Shown: positions 1 through 9,505, numbered from the stretch's first letter. The stretch is 64,000 bases of DNA from Bacteroidota bacterium (GCA_029237775.1 JAQZBR010000004.1:620001-684000); one strand, 5' to 3'. A program made the numbers and translations. Notes: generated by a model from the sequence alone, not told the origin.

Positions 1-54
1 GTTCAGAGTATAACCAAATGCAAGTGCAATAATAAGGAGTGCTGACTTTTTCAT
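1..54 (-). CDS. Exported protein, N-terminal fragment (cut by left window edge)
   Basis: An ATG at 54-52 on the minus strand opens a frame that stays open to the window edge. Its 18 visible residues, MKKSALLIIALAFGYTLN, have the charged start and hydrophobic core of a Sec signal peptide. It lies 35 bp downstream of the haem c lipoprotein gene on the same strand, so the two are probably cotranscribed. The mature protein is outside the window and its function cannot be read here. Confidence 0.6.
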   Translation of the reverse strand, partial: MKKSALLIIALAFGYTLN

Positions 55-89
55 GATGTAGGAATTTATTACTCTGTTAAAATGTGGTC

Positions 90-449
90 TTAATTATTCG
101 GAGCGCCTTGTTTTATCCAGCAATCAAAAAGTTTTCTTTCTGCGTCACTCAATGTAGGTGATCCGGCCTCGGGCATATCCTTAACGACCACAACCCTGTT
201 GTGAAGTGAGCCGTTGTCAGCCTTTTGTTTCAGTCCAGCATAGTCGGTAAATTCACCATTTCCCGAACCGCCCGGTGAGTGGCATCCAACACAAAAATTT
301 GTAACAAGGGGAGCGATCTGACTTGCATAGGAAACCGCTGAATCGCAGTCGCCTGCGGTATTTTTTGCCGGTTCCGGAACTTCACCTTTCTTATAGGTAC
401 AAGCTGCATAAAAAATCAAAGAAGGGATCAGTAAAAGAAGTCTTTTCAT
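90..449 (-). CDS. Small c-type cytochrome lipoprotein
   Basis: This 119-residue protein starts with a lipoprotein signal peptide (lipobox around YAAC, lipidated Cys17). It has one haem c attachment site, CVGCH (Cys53, Cys56, His57), and Met92 in a KDMPEAG segment is a candidate distal haem ligand. It should sit on the periplasmic face of a membrane and carry electrons. The C-terminal segment (SDAERKLFDCWIKQGAP) resembles short cytochrome-like domains of Bacteroidota, where ...W...GAP close the fold. A TATATTTG box lies just upstream at 465-472. The electron donor and acceptor cannot be deduced, and the downstream partner gene is cut off by the window edge. Confidence 0.8.
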   Translation of the reverse strand: MKRLLLLIPSLIFYAACTYKKGEVPEPAKNTAGDCDSAVSYASQIAPLVTNFCVGCHSPGGSGNGEFTDYAGLKQKADNGSLHNRVVVVKDMPEAGSPTLSDAERKLFDCWIKQGAPNN

Positions 450-464
450 TGATATTCGTTTTTA

Positions 465-472
465 CAAATATA
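465..472 (-). promoter_or_regulatory. -7 promoter box for the cytochrome gene
   Basis: TATATTTG on the minus strand matches the Bacteroidota TAnnTTTG element and lies 15 bp upstream of the ATG at 449. No clear -33 TTG was found. Confidence 0.5.
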
Positions 473-512
473 AACTTAAATAGGACTGTTTGAACGTAAA
501 GCGTAATAGCTG

Positions 513-953
513 TTACTTATTGTAATCTGGTTGGCTAACAATTTCCCCCTGTTCATTCCAGAAGGTCCATTTACCGCTTTCAGCATCCTCATTATAAAAA
601 CCTTCGTATCTCTTTTTTCCATTCTCAAACCAGGTTGTTGTTTTCCCGTTTTTCTTTCCATCTTTAAAAGTGGTTTCACTCCATGGCAAACCATTATCAT
701 AGAAACTTTTCCAGACACCGTCACGTTTACCTTCCTTCATTATTCCGCGTATCTTAGTAACTCCATTCTTATAATGCTGAATGTATTCTCCATCGCTGAT
801 CACTGAGTCCTTTTTAGCCGGAGCCTCAAACATCTTAGTAGTGTTGATGGTATCGTGCTGCACATTAGATTCAGTATTCGGAGTCTGACTGTTGTTTTGC
901 TTACACGAGAAAAACAGAACAGATAAAAAAAAGAACAAAGGAAATTTTTTCAT
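513..953 (-). CDS. MORN-repeat lipoprotein (YwqK antitoxin-like family)
   Basis: The 146-residue product has a lipoprotein signal peptide (lipobox LFFSC). About three imperfect MORN-like repeats follow, of the form YxNGxxKxxGxxKxGKxxGxWxxF/W (for example YKNGVTKIRG, FYDNGLPWSE, WFENGKKRYEG). Such proteins are usually annotated as YwqK-family antitoxin components, but many Bacteroidota copies are stand-alone envelope lipoproteins and no toxin gene is visible here. I chose the ATG at 953. A TTG two codons upstream is possible but unlikely. Only 11 bp separate it from the polyprenyl synthase stop codon, so it is probably the last gene of that operon. Confidence 0.7.
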   Translation of the reverse strand: MKKFPLFFFLSVLFFSCKQNNSQTPNTESNVQHDTINTTKMFEAPAKKDSVISDGEYIQHYKNGVTKIRGIMKEGKRDGVWKSFYDNGLPWSETTFKDGKKNGKTTTWFENGKKRYEGFYNEDAESGKWTFWNEQGEIVSQPDYNK

Positions 954-964
954 ATGCAAATAAT

Positions 965-1936
965 CTAGTTTTTTCTTTCAGTTGTATATTTAACAAGCTC
1001 TGCAAGGGAAGTTTTAGAGGGTGAATCATTGAAACCGGAAAGCAAAGACAATGCCTTATCCTTGTACTCGAGCATTCTGCTTTCCGCATATTGAATCCCT
1101 CCGCTTTTAATAACGAAGTCAATCACTTCAGCAACCTTCTTAGGATCATTGTTATTGTTTTTAACGATATTGATTATTTTTCGTTTCTGTAAATAGCTCG
1201 ACTGATTTAAGGCATAGATCAATGGCAGCGTCATTTTCTTCTCTTTGATATCAATGCCTGTCGGCTTCCCGATATTACTTCCGTCACCATAATCAAATAG
1301 GTCATCCTTGATTTGAAATGCAATGCCCACGGCCTCACCAAACGACTTCATCTTTTCAATCATGGATACATCTGTTGTTACAGAAGCGGCACCACATGCA
1401 CAGCATGAAGCGATCAGCGAAGCAGTTTTTTTGCGAATGATCTCATAATATATTGCTTCATCGATATCCAGCTTGCGCGCCTTTTCTATCTGAAGTAATT
1501 CACCTTCACTCATCTCACGAACTGCAGTAGAAACTAAACCGAGCAAATGAAAATCCTTATTATCCACTGAAAGCAAAAGACCTTTAGAAAGCAGAAAGTC
1601 ACCAACAAGCACCGCGATCTTATTTTTCCATAAAGCGTTAACAGAGAAAAAACCTCTTCGCTCATTGCTGTCATCAACTACATCATCATGAACAAGTGTG
1701 GCCGTATGAAGCAGCTCGATTAATGAAGCTGCACGGTAAGTTGAATCATTCATCTCTCCGCATACCTTGGCAGAAAGAAAAACAAACATCGGTCGTAGCT
1801 GTTTTCCTTTTCGTTTTACAATATATCTTGTGATCTTGTCCAGCAGAGGCACACTGCTTTTCATGGAAGATTTGAATTTAACTTCAAACTCTTCCATTTC
1901 CTTTGCAATAGGTGCTTTAATCTGGTCGACTGTCAT
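965..1936 (-). CDS. ispB: All-trans polyprenyl diphosphate synthase
   Basis: This is a 323-residue trans-prenyltransferase. It adds isopentenyl diphosphate units to an allylic primer to build the long chain used for menaquinone. Family motifs are present and in order: GKQLRP (44-49), the first aspartate-rich motif DDVVD (84-88) followed by ERRG, and the second motif DDLFD (211-215) in QIKDDLFDYGD. The aspartates bind the Mg-diphosphate. The length is normal. It lies 3 bp downstream of an exported protein in the rlmN operon. The chain length cannot be read from sequence, so ispB is used in the broad sense. Substrates come from the MEP pathway, two enzymes of which (IspD, Dxs) are also encoded in this window. 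Confidence 0.93.
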   Translation of the reverse strand: MTVDQIKAPIAKEMEEFEVKFKSSMKSSVPLLDKITRYIVKRKGKQLRPMFVFLSAKVCGEMNDSTYRAASLIELLHTATLVHDDVVDDSNERRGFFSVNALWKNKIAVLVGDFLLSKGLLLSVDNKDFHLLGLVSTAVREMSEGELLQIEKARKLDIDEAIYYEIIRKKTASLIASCCACGAASVTTDVSMIEKMKSFGEAVGIAFQIKDDLFDYGDGSNIGKPTGIDIKEKKMTLPLIYALNQSSYLQKRKIINIVKNNNNDPKKVAEVIDFVIKSGGIQYAESRMLEYKDKALSLLSGFNDSPSKTSLAELVKYTTERKN

Positions 1937-1939
1937 AAC

Positions 1940-3526
1940 TTATTTGAATTGTATTTTCCCAAGCTTATAACGATGCTCAGTTGAAGAAAAGATAATTGCT
2001 GTTTCAGAACCCGCTTTGTGATAAAATACTCCCGGATAATAGGAAGCAACATTCTGCTTATTATCAAAAAGAACGCTTCGGGTTGCGTTTCCATTTGAAT
2101 CAAGCTTTACCATTCTGGCTGTGGATTCTTCGAGACTCTTCACCTCTCTGATAGGAACTTTCCCATTTACATTATCAGGGTGATCATTGAATATGAAGTA
2201 CAGGTCGTCTTTAAAGCTGAACACGCCATAACCTATCATAGGGATCGAACCCGAAGAACCGTGTTGGGATGTTTTTATCAGACGTTCCCAGGCCACTGCT
2301 CCATCATTGTTTATTTTCACTGCATAAATATCATTCGCGGAAGCGTTTGCAGAATTGTATGCGTCTGCGGCTCCAACACCGGGAGCGCTCCCTCCGCTTT
2401 GACTCGCAGCCGAATAATAGTATTGCTGACCGGAGATCACAACCGATCCATCTTCCGCAACTGTGTGATGGTTAAGATCGAAGCAGTAAATACCTTTATT
2501 ATTTTCAGTGAGATCAGAATTTTCAAACAAGCTTAAAAATTCAGGTGTAAACGGATGCATCGTGCTCGCAACGATTCGAGCGTTCTTTGTGTCGATGAGG
2601 ATGTAAAATACTCCTTCTATTGAAAAGTCTTTCTTATTCCGTCCGTCACTGTGTGTTTTAGATTCCTTTTCACTGTAAGTTCCGGTAACAACCAGCTTAT
2701 CGGAGTCATTAATCCCGAAAACTATATTTAAATATTTGTCATCATGATCCAAAGGGAGTTGCTTGGGCGCATCTGGTCCCGAATGACACAGATAGACATT
2801 ATAAAAATTTTCCGGCTGATTTTTTAATTCATTTTTAGTCCCGCTTTTTTTAAACCAACCCAATAAGTAAACGTCACCGTTAGATGAAACAAGGGTCTTG
2901 GAAATACCGCAGTCCTTAACTTTAAATCGTTGTCTATTTTTATTTAAAGAAATCTCTTTCCTCCACGACTTTTTAAAATCTGAGTTGTAAGAAGTGATGT
3001 ATGAAACTGTTGAATCTTCTGCCAATTTTATGTTTTCTGTTATTATCAGTTCGTCCTCATCAGGAGATAAAGCGTATGAAAAAGAACCCGGATCAGATTT
3101 TCCCATTGGCGCTTCTATATTTCCAATCTCAAGTTCTTTTTTATCCACGTCACCGTCCAGTGAAATCTTCTTGGCATAGAAAATATTTCTTCCTGCTTTT
3201 CTATCGTAGAAACTCCTGAAAGAGATCAGGTGATCTTTGAATAAACTAACCCCCGAAAAGCCTCGCGGAAGGACATCGAACTCCGGATACAATTCAATCT
3301 TTTTAATCAGCTTCAGAGTGCTTTTGTCAAATATCTCAATGTAGCGATGATCACCACCTCTTTGAGGGTGGATAAAGAAGTAAATATATTTATCATTGCT
3401 CAGCACCTTTCTTGGATGAGCACTTTTAGCATCATCCTGAAAGTCGGACCATGTGACAGACACTTGTGCCAAGAGTGGAACAGTCCAGTAAAAAACTAAA
3501 AGCATAATAACTAAACACTTCTTCAT
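1940..3526 (-). CDS. Exported protein of unknown function, propeller-like
   Basis: I do not recognise the family. The 528-residue product begins with a clear signal peptide (MKKCLVIMLLVFYWTVPLLA, cleavage near AQ). The rest is beta-rich, with recurrent segments such as DKYIYFFIHPQ, GDVYLLGWFKK, GSVVISGQQYYY and DLYFIFNDHP, spaced like blades of a beta-propeller. A Gly/Ser/Ala-rich stretch at about 380-400 (SGGSAPGVGAAD) interrupts them. There is no sorting domain, TonB plug or catalytic motif. The start codon overlaps the rlmN stop (ATGA), implying translational coupling, and the polyprenyl synthase gene follows after 3 bp. Propeller is an inference from the repeat pattern only. Confidence 0.7.
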   Translation of the reverse strand: MKKCLVIMLLVFYWTVPLLAQVSVTWSDFQDDAKSAHPRKVLSNDKYIYFFIHPQRGGDHRYIEIFDKSTLKLIKKIELYPEFDVLPRGFSGVSLFKDHLISFRSFYDRKAGRNIFYAKKISLDGDVDKKELEIGNIEAPMGKSDPGSFSYALSPDEDELIITENIKLAEDSTVSYITSYNSDFKKSWRKEISLNKNRQRFKVKDCGISKTLVSSNGDVYLLGWFKKSGTKNELKNQPENFYNVYLCHSGPDAPKQLPLDHDDKYLNIVFGINDSDKLVVTGTYSEKESKTHSDGRNKKDFSIEGVFYILIDTKNARIVASTMHPFTPEFLSLFENSDLTENNKGIYCFDLNHHTVAEDGSVVISGQQYYYSAASQSGGSAPGVGAADAYNSANASANDIYAVKINNDGAVAWERLIKTSQHGSSGSIPMIGYGVFSFKDDLYFIFNDHPDNVNGKVPIREVKSLEESTARMVKLDSNGNATRSVLFDNKQNVASYYPGVFYHKAGSETAIIFSSTEHRYKLGKIQFK

Positions 3527-4596
3527 TTATTCTTCATCTTACGTTTCACAAAACCTTCTTTGTTCTTATTCGCAAGCTGACCACAGGCCGCATCAATATC
3601 CTTACCTCTGCTTCTTCTCACGTTCACAATAATATTTTTGCTTTCGAGGAACTTCGCGAAAGCATCCAATCGCTCGGGAGTTGTTTGCTGAAACTCACCT
3701 TCATCAATAGGATTGTATTCGATGATATTTACTTTACATGGAATGTGCTTACAGAACCTTGCAAGGTCGCGGGCATCATCCAGACTGTCATTAAAATCCT
3801 TAAACGCAATGTATTCATAGGTTACACGTGTACCTGTCTTCTCATAAAAATATTTAAGGGCCTCAGCTAATGCTTCGAGGCTGTTGCTCTCATTAATAGG
3901 CATAATGTGATTTCTCTTTTCGTCATTCGCTGCATGAAGAGATAAAGCAAGATTGAACTTAACGCCATCGTCCGCAAGCTTCATGATCATCTTCGCGACA
4001 CCCGCTGTGCTTAAAGTTATGCGTTGTGGCGACATGTTCAATCCCTCCGGAGAAGTGATCTTATGAATGGACTCCATTACGTTCTTATAATTCAGAAGCG
4101 GCTCGCCCATTCCCATGTAAACAATGTTCGTAAGAGGAACCTTATATTTTTCTTCTGCCTGATTCTTGATCAGTACGACCTGATCATAAATTTCATCAGC
4201 ATTTAAATTCCGTAATCTCTCCAGCTTCCCTGTTGCACAAAACTTACACGTAAGACTGCATCCAACCTGCGAAGAAATGCAAGCCGTCATACGGGTGTTG
4301 CTTGGAATCAAAACACCTTCTACAATATTACTGTCGTATAAACGGAATGCATTTTTGATCGTACGGTCCTTGCTGATCTGCATATCATCAACTTTCACCG
4401 CATTTATCACGAAATGCTTGTCGAGCAGCTCACGTGTTGCCTTCGAAAGGTTGGTCATTTCATCAAAGGTCTGAGCTGATTTTTTCCAAAGCCATTCATA
4501 TACCTGCTTTGCACGAAATGCCTGATCACCATTTTCAACGAAAACAGCTTTCAGTTCGTCAAGGGATAATGCACGTATATCTTTCTTTGGATTCAT
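3523..4596 (-). CDS. rlmN: 23S rRNA (adenine2503-C2) methyltransferase RlmN
   Basis: RlmN is a radical-SAM enzyme that methylates C2 of A2503 in 23S rRNA and of A37 in some tRNAs. The cluster motif C-x3-C-x2-C is present as CSLTCKFC (Cys113, 117, 120). It is followed by the SAM-binding GMGEPLLN segment, and the C-terminal Cys of DAACGQL fits the methyl-accepting cysteine. From the ATG at 4596 the product is 357 residues, the usual size. A longer frame to 4659 exists, but its 21 extra residues are unlike the family and would run through the TAAATTTG box at 4603-4610. First gene of a four-gene minus-strand operon and divergent from the amidohydrolase. Confidence 0.95.
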   Translation of the reverse strand: MNPKKDIRALSLDELKAVFVENGDQAFRAKQVYEWLWKKSAQTFDEMTNLSKATRELLDKHFVINAVKVDDMQISKDRTIKNAFRLYDSNIVEGVLIPSNTRMTACISSQVGCSLTCKFCATGKLERLRNLNADEIYDQVVLIKNQAEEKYKVPLTNIVYMGMGEPLLNYKNVMESIHKITSPEGLNMSPQRITLSTAGVAKMIMKLADDGVKFNLALSLHAANDEKRNHIMPINESNSLEALAEALKYFYEKTGTRVTYEYIAFKDFNDSLDDARDLARFCKHIPCKVNIIEYNPIDEGEFQQTTPERLDAFAKFLESKNIIVNVRRSRGKDIDAACGQLANKNKEGFVKRKMKNK

Positions 4597-4602
4597 GAAT
4601 GG

Positions 4603-4610
4603 CAAATTTA
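4603..4610 (-). promoter_or_regulatory. -7 promoter box for rlmN
   Basis: TAAATTTG on the minus strand ends 6 nt before the rlmN ATG at 4596. If used, the transcript would be leaderless or nearly so. No clear -33 TTG at the expected distance. Confidence 0.4.
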
Positions 4611-4694
4611 CGAATAATTCAGGCTTGTTTAGCCGTATCAAACCACAAAGACAAGCCAATACATTCAGGGGATAATTCGTAGTTTTACGACAGA

Positions 4695-5885
4695 ATGAAA
4701 TCTATGCGTCATTTAACTGCTGATTATATTTTCACTGCGTCCTCTGAGCCAATTAAAAATGGCGTTATCACAGTCGATTCAACCGGTACCATTGTGGATG
4801 TTCAACCACAAGGCGAAAGCATAAACGCGGAGTATTTTAAGGGAATCATTTGCCCGGGCTTCATAAATACGCATTGTCACCTGGAGCTTTCTCATTTTAA
4901 AGGCGAAATCAGTGAGAAAGCAGGAATGATGGGATTTATAAAAGAACTCTTGTCAAAACGCCCTCATTTCAGTTCCGAAAAAATACAGCAAGGAATTGAA
5001 GATGCTGAATCAGAGATGAAAAAGAACGGTATTGTTGCTGTAGGTGACATTTCGAATGACAATAGCAGCTTCTTGCAAAAATCGAAAGAAAATTTAAAAT
5101 ACCATACCTTCCTTGAATGCTTTGATCTGGATGCTTCCAGAGCTGATGCCGAATTTTTTAAAGCTCAGAGTTTAAAACATGAGCTTACGAATTTATGTTC
5201 AAAAGGCAGTGAAGTAAGAAGCTCTATCGTTCCGCACGCACCATATACTGTTTCAGAAAAATTATTCTCGCTGATAAAGTCAGAAGCGCTCAGAAACAAT
5301 TCAATCCTTAGCATCCATAATCAGGAGAGCGCAGCAGAAAACGAATTCTTCGAGTCGCACACGGGGCTTATGTTCGAAGCATTTTCGAGAATGGGCGTAA
5401 ATATGAACGACTTTCCGAAAAGCGAAATGAACTCATTAAGAACCATCTTTGCACGATTACCATTGTCGCAGAAGATCTTGTTTGTGCATAACACGTTTAC
5501 GAGTGCGAATGACATTGAATGGGCAAATTCCGCCATCTCAGATCTATACTGGTGCACCTGCCCGAATGCCAATCTATACATTGAAAATAGGCTTCCCGAC
5601 TATAATATCTTTTTAAAAGACAATGTTAAAGTAACTGTGGGAACCGACAGTCTTGCATCTAATTGGAGCCTATCAATATTGGATGAACTGAAAACTATCA
5701 CCAGACATTTTCCTCATATTCCTTTGGAAACCCTCATCGTTTGGGCGACAAAAAACGGTGCGGAATTTTTAGGATTTAAGGAACTGGGTACGATTGAAAA
5801 GGGTAAAAAACCGGGATTGAATTTACTGAAAAACCTTGACGGACTCAAAATAACGCCTGGTACTATTGTGGAGCGGATTATTTAA
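4695..5885 (+). CDS. Amidohydrolase-superfamily metal-dependent hydrolase/deaminase
   Basis: The 396-residue product is an amidohydrolase-superfamily enzyme. A small N-terminal beta-sandwich leads into the barrel at [13 protein letters not shown], where HCH supplies the first two metal ligands. Later metal-site segments are [14 protein letters not shown] and VHNTFT, and [13 protein letters not shown] contains the catalytic Asp. Family members deaminate or hydrolyse aminated heterocycles. Some related proteins act as aminodeoxyfutalosine deaminase in menaquinone synthesis, but no other futalosine-pathway gene is visible, so the substrate is left open. It is a single gene, divergent from rlmN. 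Its 3' end overlaps the convergent ispD gene by 8 bp, so terminators between them must lie inside coding sequence. Confidence 0.85.
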   Translation: MKSMRHLTADYIFTASSEPIKNGVITVDSTGTIVDVQPQGESINAEYFKGIICPGFINTHCHLELSHFKGEISEKAGMMGFIKELLSKRPHFSSEKIQQGIEDAESEMKKNGIVAVGDISNDNSSFLQKSKENLKYHTFLECFDLDASRADAEFFKAQSLKHELTNLCSKGSEVRSSIVPHAPYTVSEKLFSLIKSEALRNNSILSIHNQESAAENEFFESHTGLMFEAFSRMGVNMNDFPKSEMNSLRTIFARLPLSQKILFVHNTFTSANDIEWANSAISDLYWCTCPNANLYIENRLPDYNIFLKDNVKVTVGTDSLASNWSLSILDELKTITRHFPHIPLETLIVWATKNGAEFLGFKELGTIEKGKKPGLNLLKNLDGLKITPGTIVERII

Positions 5886-6558
5886 TTTCAGATTGAAGCT
5901 TCATGAATGCTTCTGCAATAACAAGATCCTGTGAAGTGGTGATCTTGATGTTTTCCCTGTTACCTTCAACCAGATTTATCTTTTCACCAAATGATTCCAA
6001 TACCGTTGCATCATCAGTAAATGAAGGCTTGTATTCTTTCAGGAAGGCTTTCTTTAACAAATCAGAATGAAAGCATTGAGGAGTTTGAATGATCTGATAG
6101 CTGCTCCGGTCCACAGCTGTATTTTCTTTTCCTTTAACAACACGGAGAGAATCGCTTACCTGAATTGCTGGACAAGCATTACCCAGCTGTTCAGCTGTTT
6201 CATACGTACGCAGGATTGTTTCTTTGCTTACCAAGGGCCTCGCTGCATCATGAATCCCGACAACACAAGCATCCGGAACCAATTCAAGTCCGTTCTTTAC
6301 GGAATGGTAACGTGTCTTTCCACCTTCTGCTATTTGATGAGTGATTGTAAAATTGTGCTTATCACAGAGCTTTTGCCAATCATCTTTTAACTCATTTGCA
6401 AGAGCAATGATGATCTTTATCTCCGGGAAAACTGAATAGAGCTTTTCCACAGTATGCATCAACACAGGCTTTCCATTGAGCTCAATAAATTGCTTCGGAA
6501 CAGCATTGTTCATGCGTGTACCCTGGCCACCGGCAACTATGATAATGTATCTTGTCAA
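5878..6558 (-). CDS. ispD: 2-C-methyl-D-erythritol 4-phosphate cytidylyltransferase IspD
   Basis: IspD transfers CMP from CTP to MEP in the non-mevalonate isoprenoid pathway. The nucleotide-binding signature [19 protein letters not shown] is at residues 6-24, and the [10 protein letters not shown] and TDDATVLE segments match the family. Its 226 residues are typical. The start codon appears to be TTG at 6558: no ATG or GTG lies between it and the in-frame stop upstream, and the next Met (residue 16) is inside the CTP-binding loop. It overlaps the convergent amidohydrolase by 8 bp at the 3' end. It complements dxs, encoded on the same strand about 50 kb away. Confidence 0.94.
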   Translation of the reverse strand: MTRYIIIVAGGQGTRMNNAVPKQFIELNGKPVLMHTVEKLYSVFPEIKIIIALANELKDDWQKLCDKHNFTITHQIAEGGKTRYHSVKNGLELVPDACVVGIHDAARPLVSKETILRTYETAEQLGNACPAIQVSDSLRVVKGKENTAVDRSSYQIIQTPQCFHSDLLKKAFLKEYKPSFTDDATVLESFGEKINLVEGNRENIKITTSQDLVIAEAFMKLQSEIK

Positions 6559-6610
6559 AAAAAAGAAGTTAAATGTTATACGTTAAAAAGTTAAATGTCC
6601 AGAGAAAAAA

Positions 6611-6666
6611 AAGGTTAATAGAATTCGCATAGCACGAATAACTATTAACCTTTAACTATTAACCTT
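6611..6666. repeat. Inverted and direct repeat downstream of queA
   Basis: AAGGTTAATAG (6611-6621) is inverted as CTATTAACCTT at 6642-6652, and the same 11-mer recurs directly at 6656-6666, so the unit CTATTAACCTTTAA is nearly tandem. The last copy includes the queA stop codon. An 11 bp hairpin with a 20 nt loop could form in the queA transcript, but it is not followed by a strong U-run. Possible terminator or a decayed intergenic repeat. Confidence 0.5.
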
Positions 6667-7714
6667 ATAGAATCAACATTGCATCTCCATAAGAATAGAA
6701 ATGATATTTTTCTTTGATAGCTTCCTTATATGCTTTCATGATCAGCTCATAACCACCGAATGCGCAAACCATCATCAATAAAGTTGATTCAGGTGTATGG
6801 AAGTTTGTGATCATACAATTTGCAACGCTGAAATCGTAAGGAGGAAAGATGAATTTGTTTGTCCAGCCGTTATAAGGCTTAACATAACCGTCCGTTGAAA
6901 CAGAAGTCTCGATTGCACGCATTGTCGTTGTTCCAACAGCACATACTTTCTTTTTATTCTCTCTCGCTTTGTTAACAACAGCACATTCTTTCTCAGTGAT
7001 CAACACCTGCTCAGAATCCATCTTGTGCTTTGTAAGATCTTCCACCTCAACTGTGCGGAAAGTTCCCAAACCAACGTGCAATGTGACATTCGCAAAGTTC
7101 ACTCCTTTTAATTCAAGTCGTTTCAGCAACTCACGGCTGAAGTGTAATCCAGCAGTTGGCGCGGCAACAGCACCTTCATTCTTAGCATAAACTGTCTGGT
7201 AACGATCTTTATCATCATCAGTTGGTTTACGCTTAATGTATTTAGGAAGTGGTGTTTCACCCATATCCTGCAGTGTCTGGCGGAACTCCTCGTATGATCC
7301 GTCAAACAAGAAACGAAGCGTACGTCCACGAGATGTAGTGTTATCAATAACTTCAGCTACCAGAGTATCATCATCACCAAAATATAATTTATTACCAATA
7401 CGGATCTTACGAGCAGGATCAACCAACACATCCCAAAGGCGGCTTTCAGCATTTAATTCGCGCAGAAGGAACACTTCGATCTTAGCTCCGGTCTTTTCTT
7501 TATTCCCATACATACGGGCAGGAAACACCTTGGTGTCATTCAGGATCATACAATCGCCTTCGCCAAAATAAGTCAGAATGTCTTTGAATTTTTTGTGCTC
7601 GATCTTTCCGGTTTTACGGTGAACAACCATTAATTTAGCGTCCTCACGATTCTTAGCCGGAGTTTCTGCCATTAATTCTTTTGGGAGGTTGAATTTAAAC
7701 TGTGATAACTTCAT
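6665..7714 (-). CDS. queA: tRNA preQ1(34) S-adenosylmethionine ribosyltransferase-isomerase QueA
   Basis: QueA moves and isomerises the ribosyl group of SAM onto preQ1 in tRNA, giving epoxyqueuosine at wobble position 34. The 349-residue product has the normal length. Family segments include [42 protein letters not shown] and [16 protein letters not shown]. The ATG at 7714 follows a good promoter at 7813-7843. It lies 141 bp beyond the truB stop, and the promoter in that gap suggests it is expressed at least partly on its own despite the shared strand. The ftsX/DUF3098/uppP/truB/queA order is common in Bacteroidota. Confidence 0.96.
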   Translation of the reverse strand: MKLSQFKFNLPKELMAETPAKNREDAKLMVVHRKTGKIEHKKFKDILTYFGEGDCMILNDTKVFPARMYGNKEKTGAKIEVFLLRELNAESRLWDVLVDPARKIRIGNKLYFGDDDTLVAEVIDNTTSRGRTLRFLFDGSYEEFRQTLQDMGETPLPKYIKRKPTDDDKDRYQTVYAKNEGAVAAPTAGLHFSRELLKRLELKGVNFANVTLHVGLGTFRTVEVEDLTKHKMDSEQVLITEKECAVVNKARENKKKVCAVGTTTMRAIETSVSTDGYVKPYNGWTNKFIFPPYDFSVANCMITNFHTPESTLLMMVCAFGGYELIMKAYKEAIKEKYHFYSYGDAMLIL

Positions 7715-7812
7715 ATTTTGTTTTTAATATAAGAAGTTATGGAATTCGGAAGGAGAGGATCTCGATTCGCCTTTCATAAATCTTACGGGATTAATGATTA
7801 TTAATAAGGGCG

Positions 7813-7843
7813 CAAAGGTACTATCTAAATCAGGCGATGTCAA
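7813..7843 (-). promoter_or_regulatory. Promoter of queA (TTG-N20-TACCTTTG)
   Basis: On the minus strand TTG at 7843-7841, 20 nt, then TACCTTTG at 7820-7813 matches the Bacteroidota -33/-7 consensus at normal spacing. Transcription would start near 7806 and leave a leader of about 90 nt before queA. This is the cleanest promoter match in the window. Confidence 0.7.
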
Positions 7844-7855
7844 TAAAAATCACAC

Positions 7856-8626
7856 TTATTTTTCTTCCTTCACGCTTCTTTCAAATTCTTCAATGCTCAT
7901 AGCATCTTCAAGGCGGTATTCACCAATTCTGGTACGGCATAGAGCTGTTAGATGCGCTCCGCTTTTCAAAGCCTCACCGAAATCCCTTGCGATCGAGCGG
8001 ATATAAGTCCCTTTACTGCACACGATCCTGAAATCAACTTCAGGCATTGCAATCCGTGTGATTTCAAACTCAGAGATGTTTATTTCCTTGGAAGGCATCT
8101 CCGCTGTTTTACCTGATCTGGCAATTTTATAAGCTCTTCTTCCATCAATACGGATTGCCGAATAAATTGGCGGAGTCTGCTGAATGGTTCCAAAAAATTC
8201 TAAAACTGTTTGATAGATGAGCTCATCGTTGATGTGATCAGTCGGATAACGAACATCGATCTCCTTTTCAAGATCATAGCTTGGCGTGGTAGCACCAATA
8301 TAAAAAGTACCGGTATACTCTTTTTCCTGCGCCTGATATTTTTCAATGTTCTTTGTTTCCCTACCGGTGCAAACTATAAGCAAGCCGCTCGCTAAAGGAT
8401 CAAGGGTTCCGGCATGGCCGATCTTTAATTTCGTATTTCTTTCCTGAAGAAGATTATGCTGCTCCTGTTTACTCAGCGTGGGATCTATAACATCAGGCGC
8501 CCTGCCTTCTTTAGCCTTACGCTCCAGGCTCTTCAAAACGTATTTCATCTTGTTGACTACCTGAAAGGATGTCCAGGTTAAAGGCTTATTGATGAGGATG
8601 ACTTCTCCCGCACGATAATTTTTCAT
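7856..8626 (-). CDS. truB: tRNA pseudouridine(55) synthase TruB
   Basis: TruB makes pseudouridine 55 in the T-loop of most tRNAs. The catalytic aspartate is Asp76 in GHAGTLDPLASG. YTGTFYIGATTPSYDLE, AYKIARSG and the C-terminal CSKGTYIRSIARDFG also fit the family. Compared with the E. coli enzyme there is a lysine-rich insertion at about residues 35-66 (ERKAKEGRAPDVIDPTLSKQ), which I believe is common in Bacteroidota. At 256 residues it lacks a full C-terminal PUA extension. The ATG at 8626 is 5 bp from the uppP stop codon, so the two are cotranscribed. Confidence 0.96.
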   Translation of the reverse strand: MKNYRAGEVILINKPLTWTSFQVVNKMKYVLKSLERKAKEGRAPDVIDPTLSKQEQHNLLQERNTKLKIGHAGTLDPLASGLLIVCTGRETKNIEKYQAQEKEYTGTFYIGATTPSYDLEKEIDVRYPTDHINDELIYQTVLEFFGTIQQTPPIYSAIRIDGRRAYKIARSGKTAEMPSKEINISEFEITRIAMPEVDFRIVCSKGTYIRSIARDFGEALKSGAHLTALCRTRIGEYRLEDAMSIEEFERSVKEEK

Positions 8627-8631
8627 TGTGA

Positions 8632-9423
8632 TTATGCAGTGAGTTCTAATCCTGTATATACCGCATAAACAAGGAATAGTACACCGAGAATGATCCGGTA
8701 ATATCCGAAATGTTTGAAGCCATATTTATTAAGAAAAGCGATGAAGCCTTTTACAGCGATGATCGCGACAAGAAATGCTACGAGTGCCCCGATCAAAAGA
8801 ATGGTCAAATCATCAGAATGAATATTATCCTTTTCTTTTAGAAGATCATATCCTGAAGCCGCGAACATTGTAGGAATAGCAAGCAAGAAAGAAAACTCCG
8901 CTGCCTGTTTCCTATCGAAGCCCGCAAACACTCCACCGAAAATGGTTGCGGCTGCGCGCGACACGCCCGGGATCATTGACACGCATTGTATAAGCCCGAT
9001 TTTGATCGCTGATGAGTAACTAAGATCCTCCACTTCTTTATATTCTGAGATTTTATCCTTACTCCACTTATCAAGAAGGATGAGGATTACACCTCCGACA
9101 ATTAAGGAAATGCTCACCGTATAAGGATTGAACAAATAATGCTTGATGAATTTATATGCGAGCAAACCGATAATACCCGTAGGAAGAAATGCAACAAAAA
9201 GCTTAAGATAAATATTGATCCCGACAAAAAACCGTTTAATGTACAGCAGAAGGACGGCCATGATCGCACCAAGCTGAATAACGATCTCGAATGTTTTTGC
9301 AAATTCAGGGTCCTTCACATCCATTAACGATTGCGCTAGGATCATGTGGCCGGTGGAAGAAACAGGAAGAAATTCTGTGATCCCTTCAATGATGGCAATA
9401 ATGATAGCCTGGATATAATTCAT
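8632..9423 (-). CDS. uppP: Undecaprenyl-diphosphatase UppP (BacA)
   Basis: UppP dephosphorylates undecaprenyl diphosphate to the monophosphate carrier used for peptidoglycan and surface polysaccharides. It is an integral membrane enzyme with about eight helices. The catalytic motif EGITEFLPVSSTGH (Glu13, Glu17, His26) and the second motif MIPGVSRAAATI are intact. Length 263. It works on the product of UppS, encoded at 37.6 kb. Overproduction of this family is known to give bacitracin tolerance. The ATG at 9423 is 82 bp downstream of the DUF3098 gene, and truB follows after 5 bp. Confidence 0.96.
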   Translation of the reverse strand: MNYIQAIIIAIIEGITEFLPVSSTGHMILAQSLMDVKDPEFAKTFEIVIQLGAIMAVLLLYIKRFFVGINIYLKLFVAFLPTGIIGLLAYKFIKHYLFNPYTVSISLIVGGVILILLDKWSKDKISEYKEVEDLSYSSAIKIGLIQCVSMIPGVSRAAATIFGGVFAGFDRKQAAEFSFLLAIPTMFAASGYDLLKEKDNIHSDDLTILLIGALVAFLVAIIAVKGFIAFLNKYGFKHFGYYRIILGVLFLVYAVYTGLELTA

Positions 9424-9505
9424 GTGCGGATGTACCGATTAAATAATGTAATGATGAATTTGAAGTAGATTTAATCCGCTCATTTTCACATCAGAAAATC
9501 AGAAA

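Noticed and set aside
4597-4659. Longer RlmN start
   Set aside because: Would place the promoter box inside the coding frame and adds residues foreign to the family.
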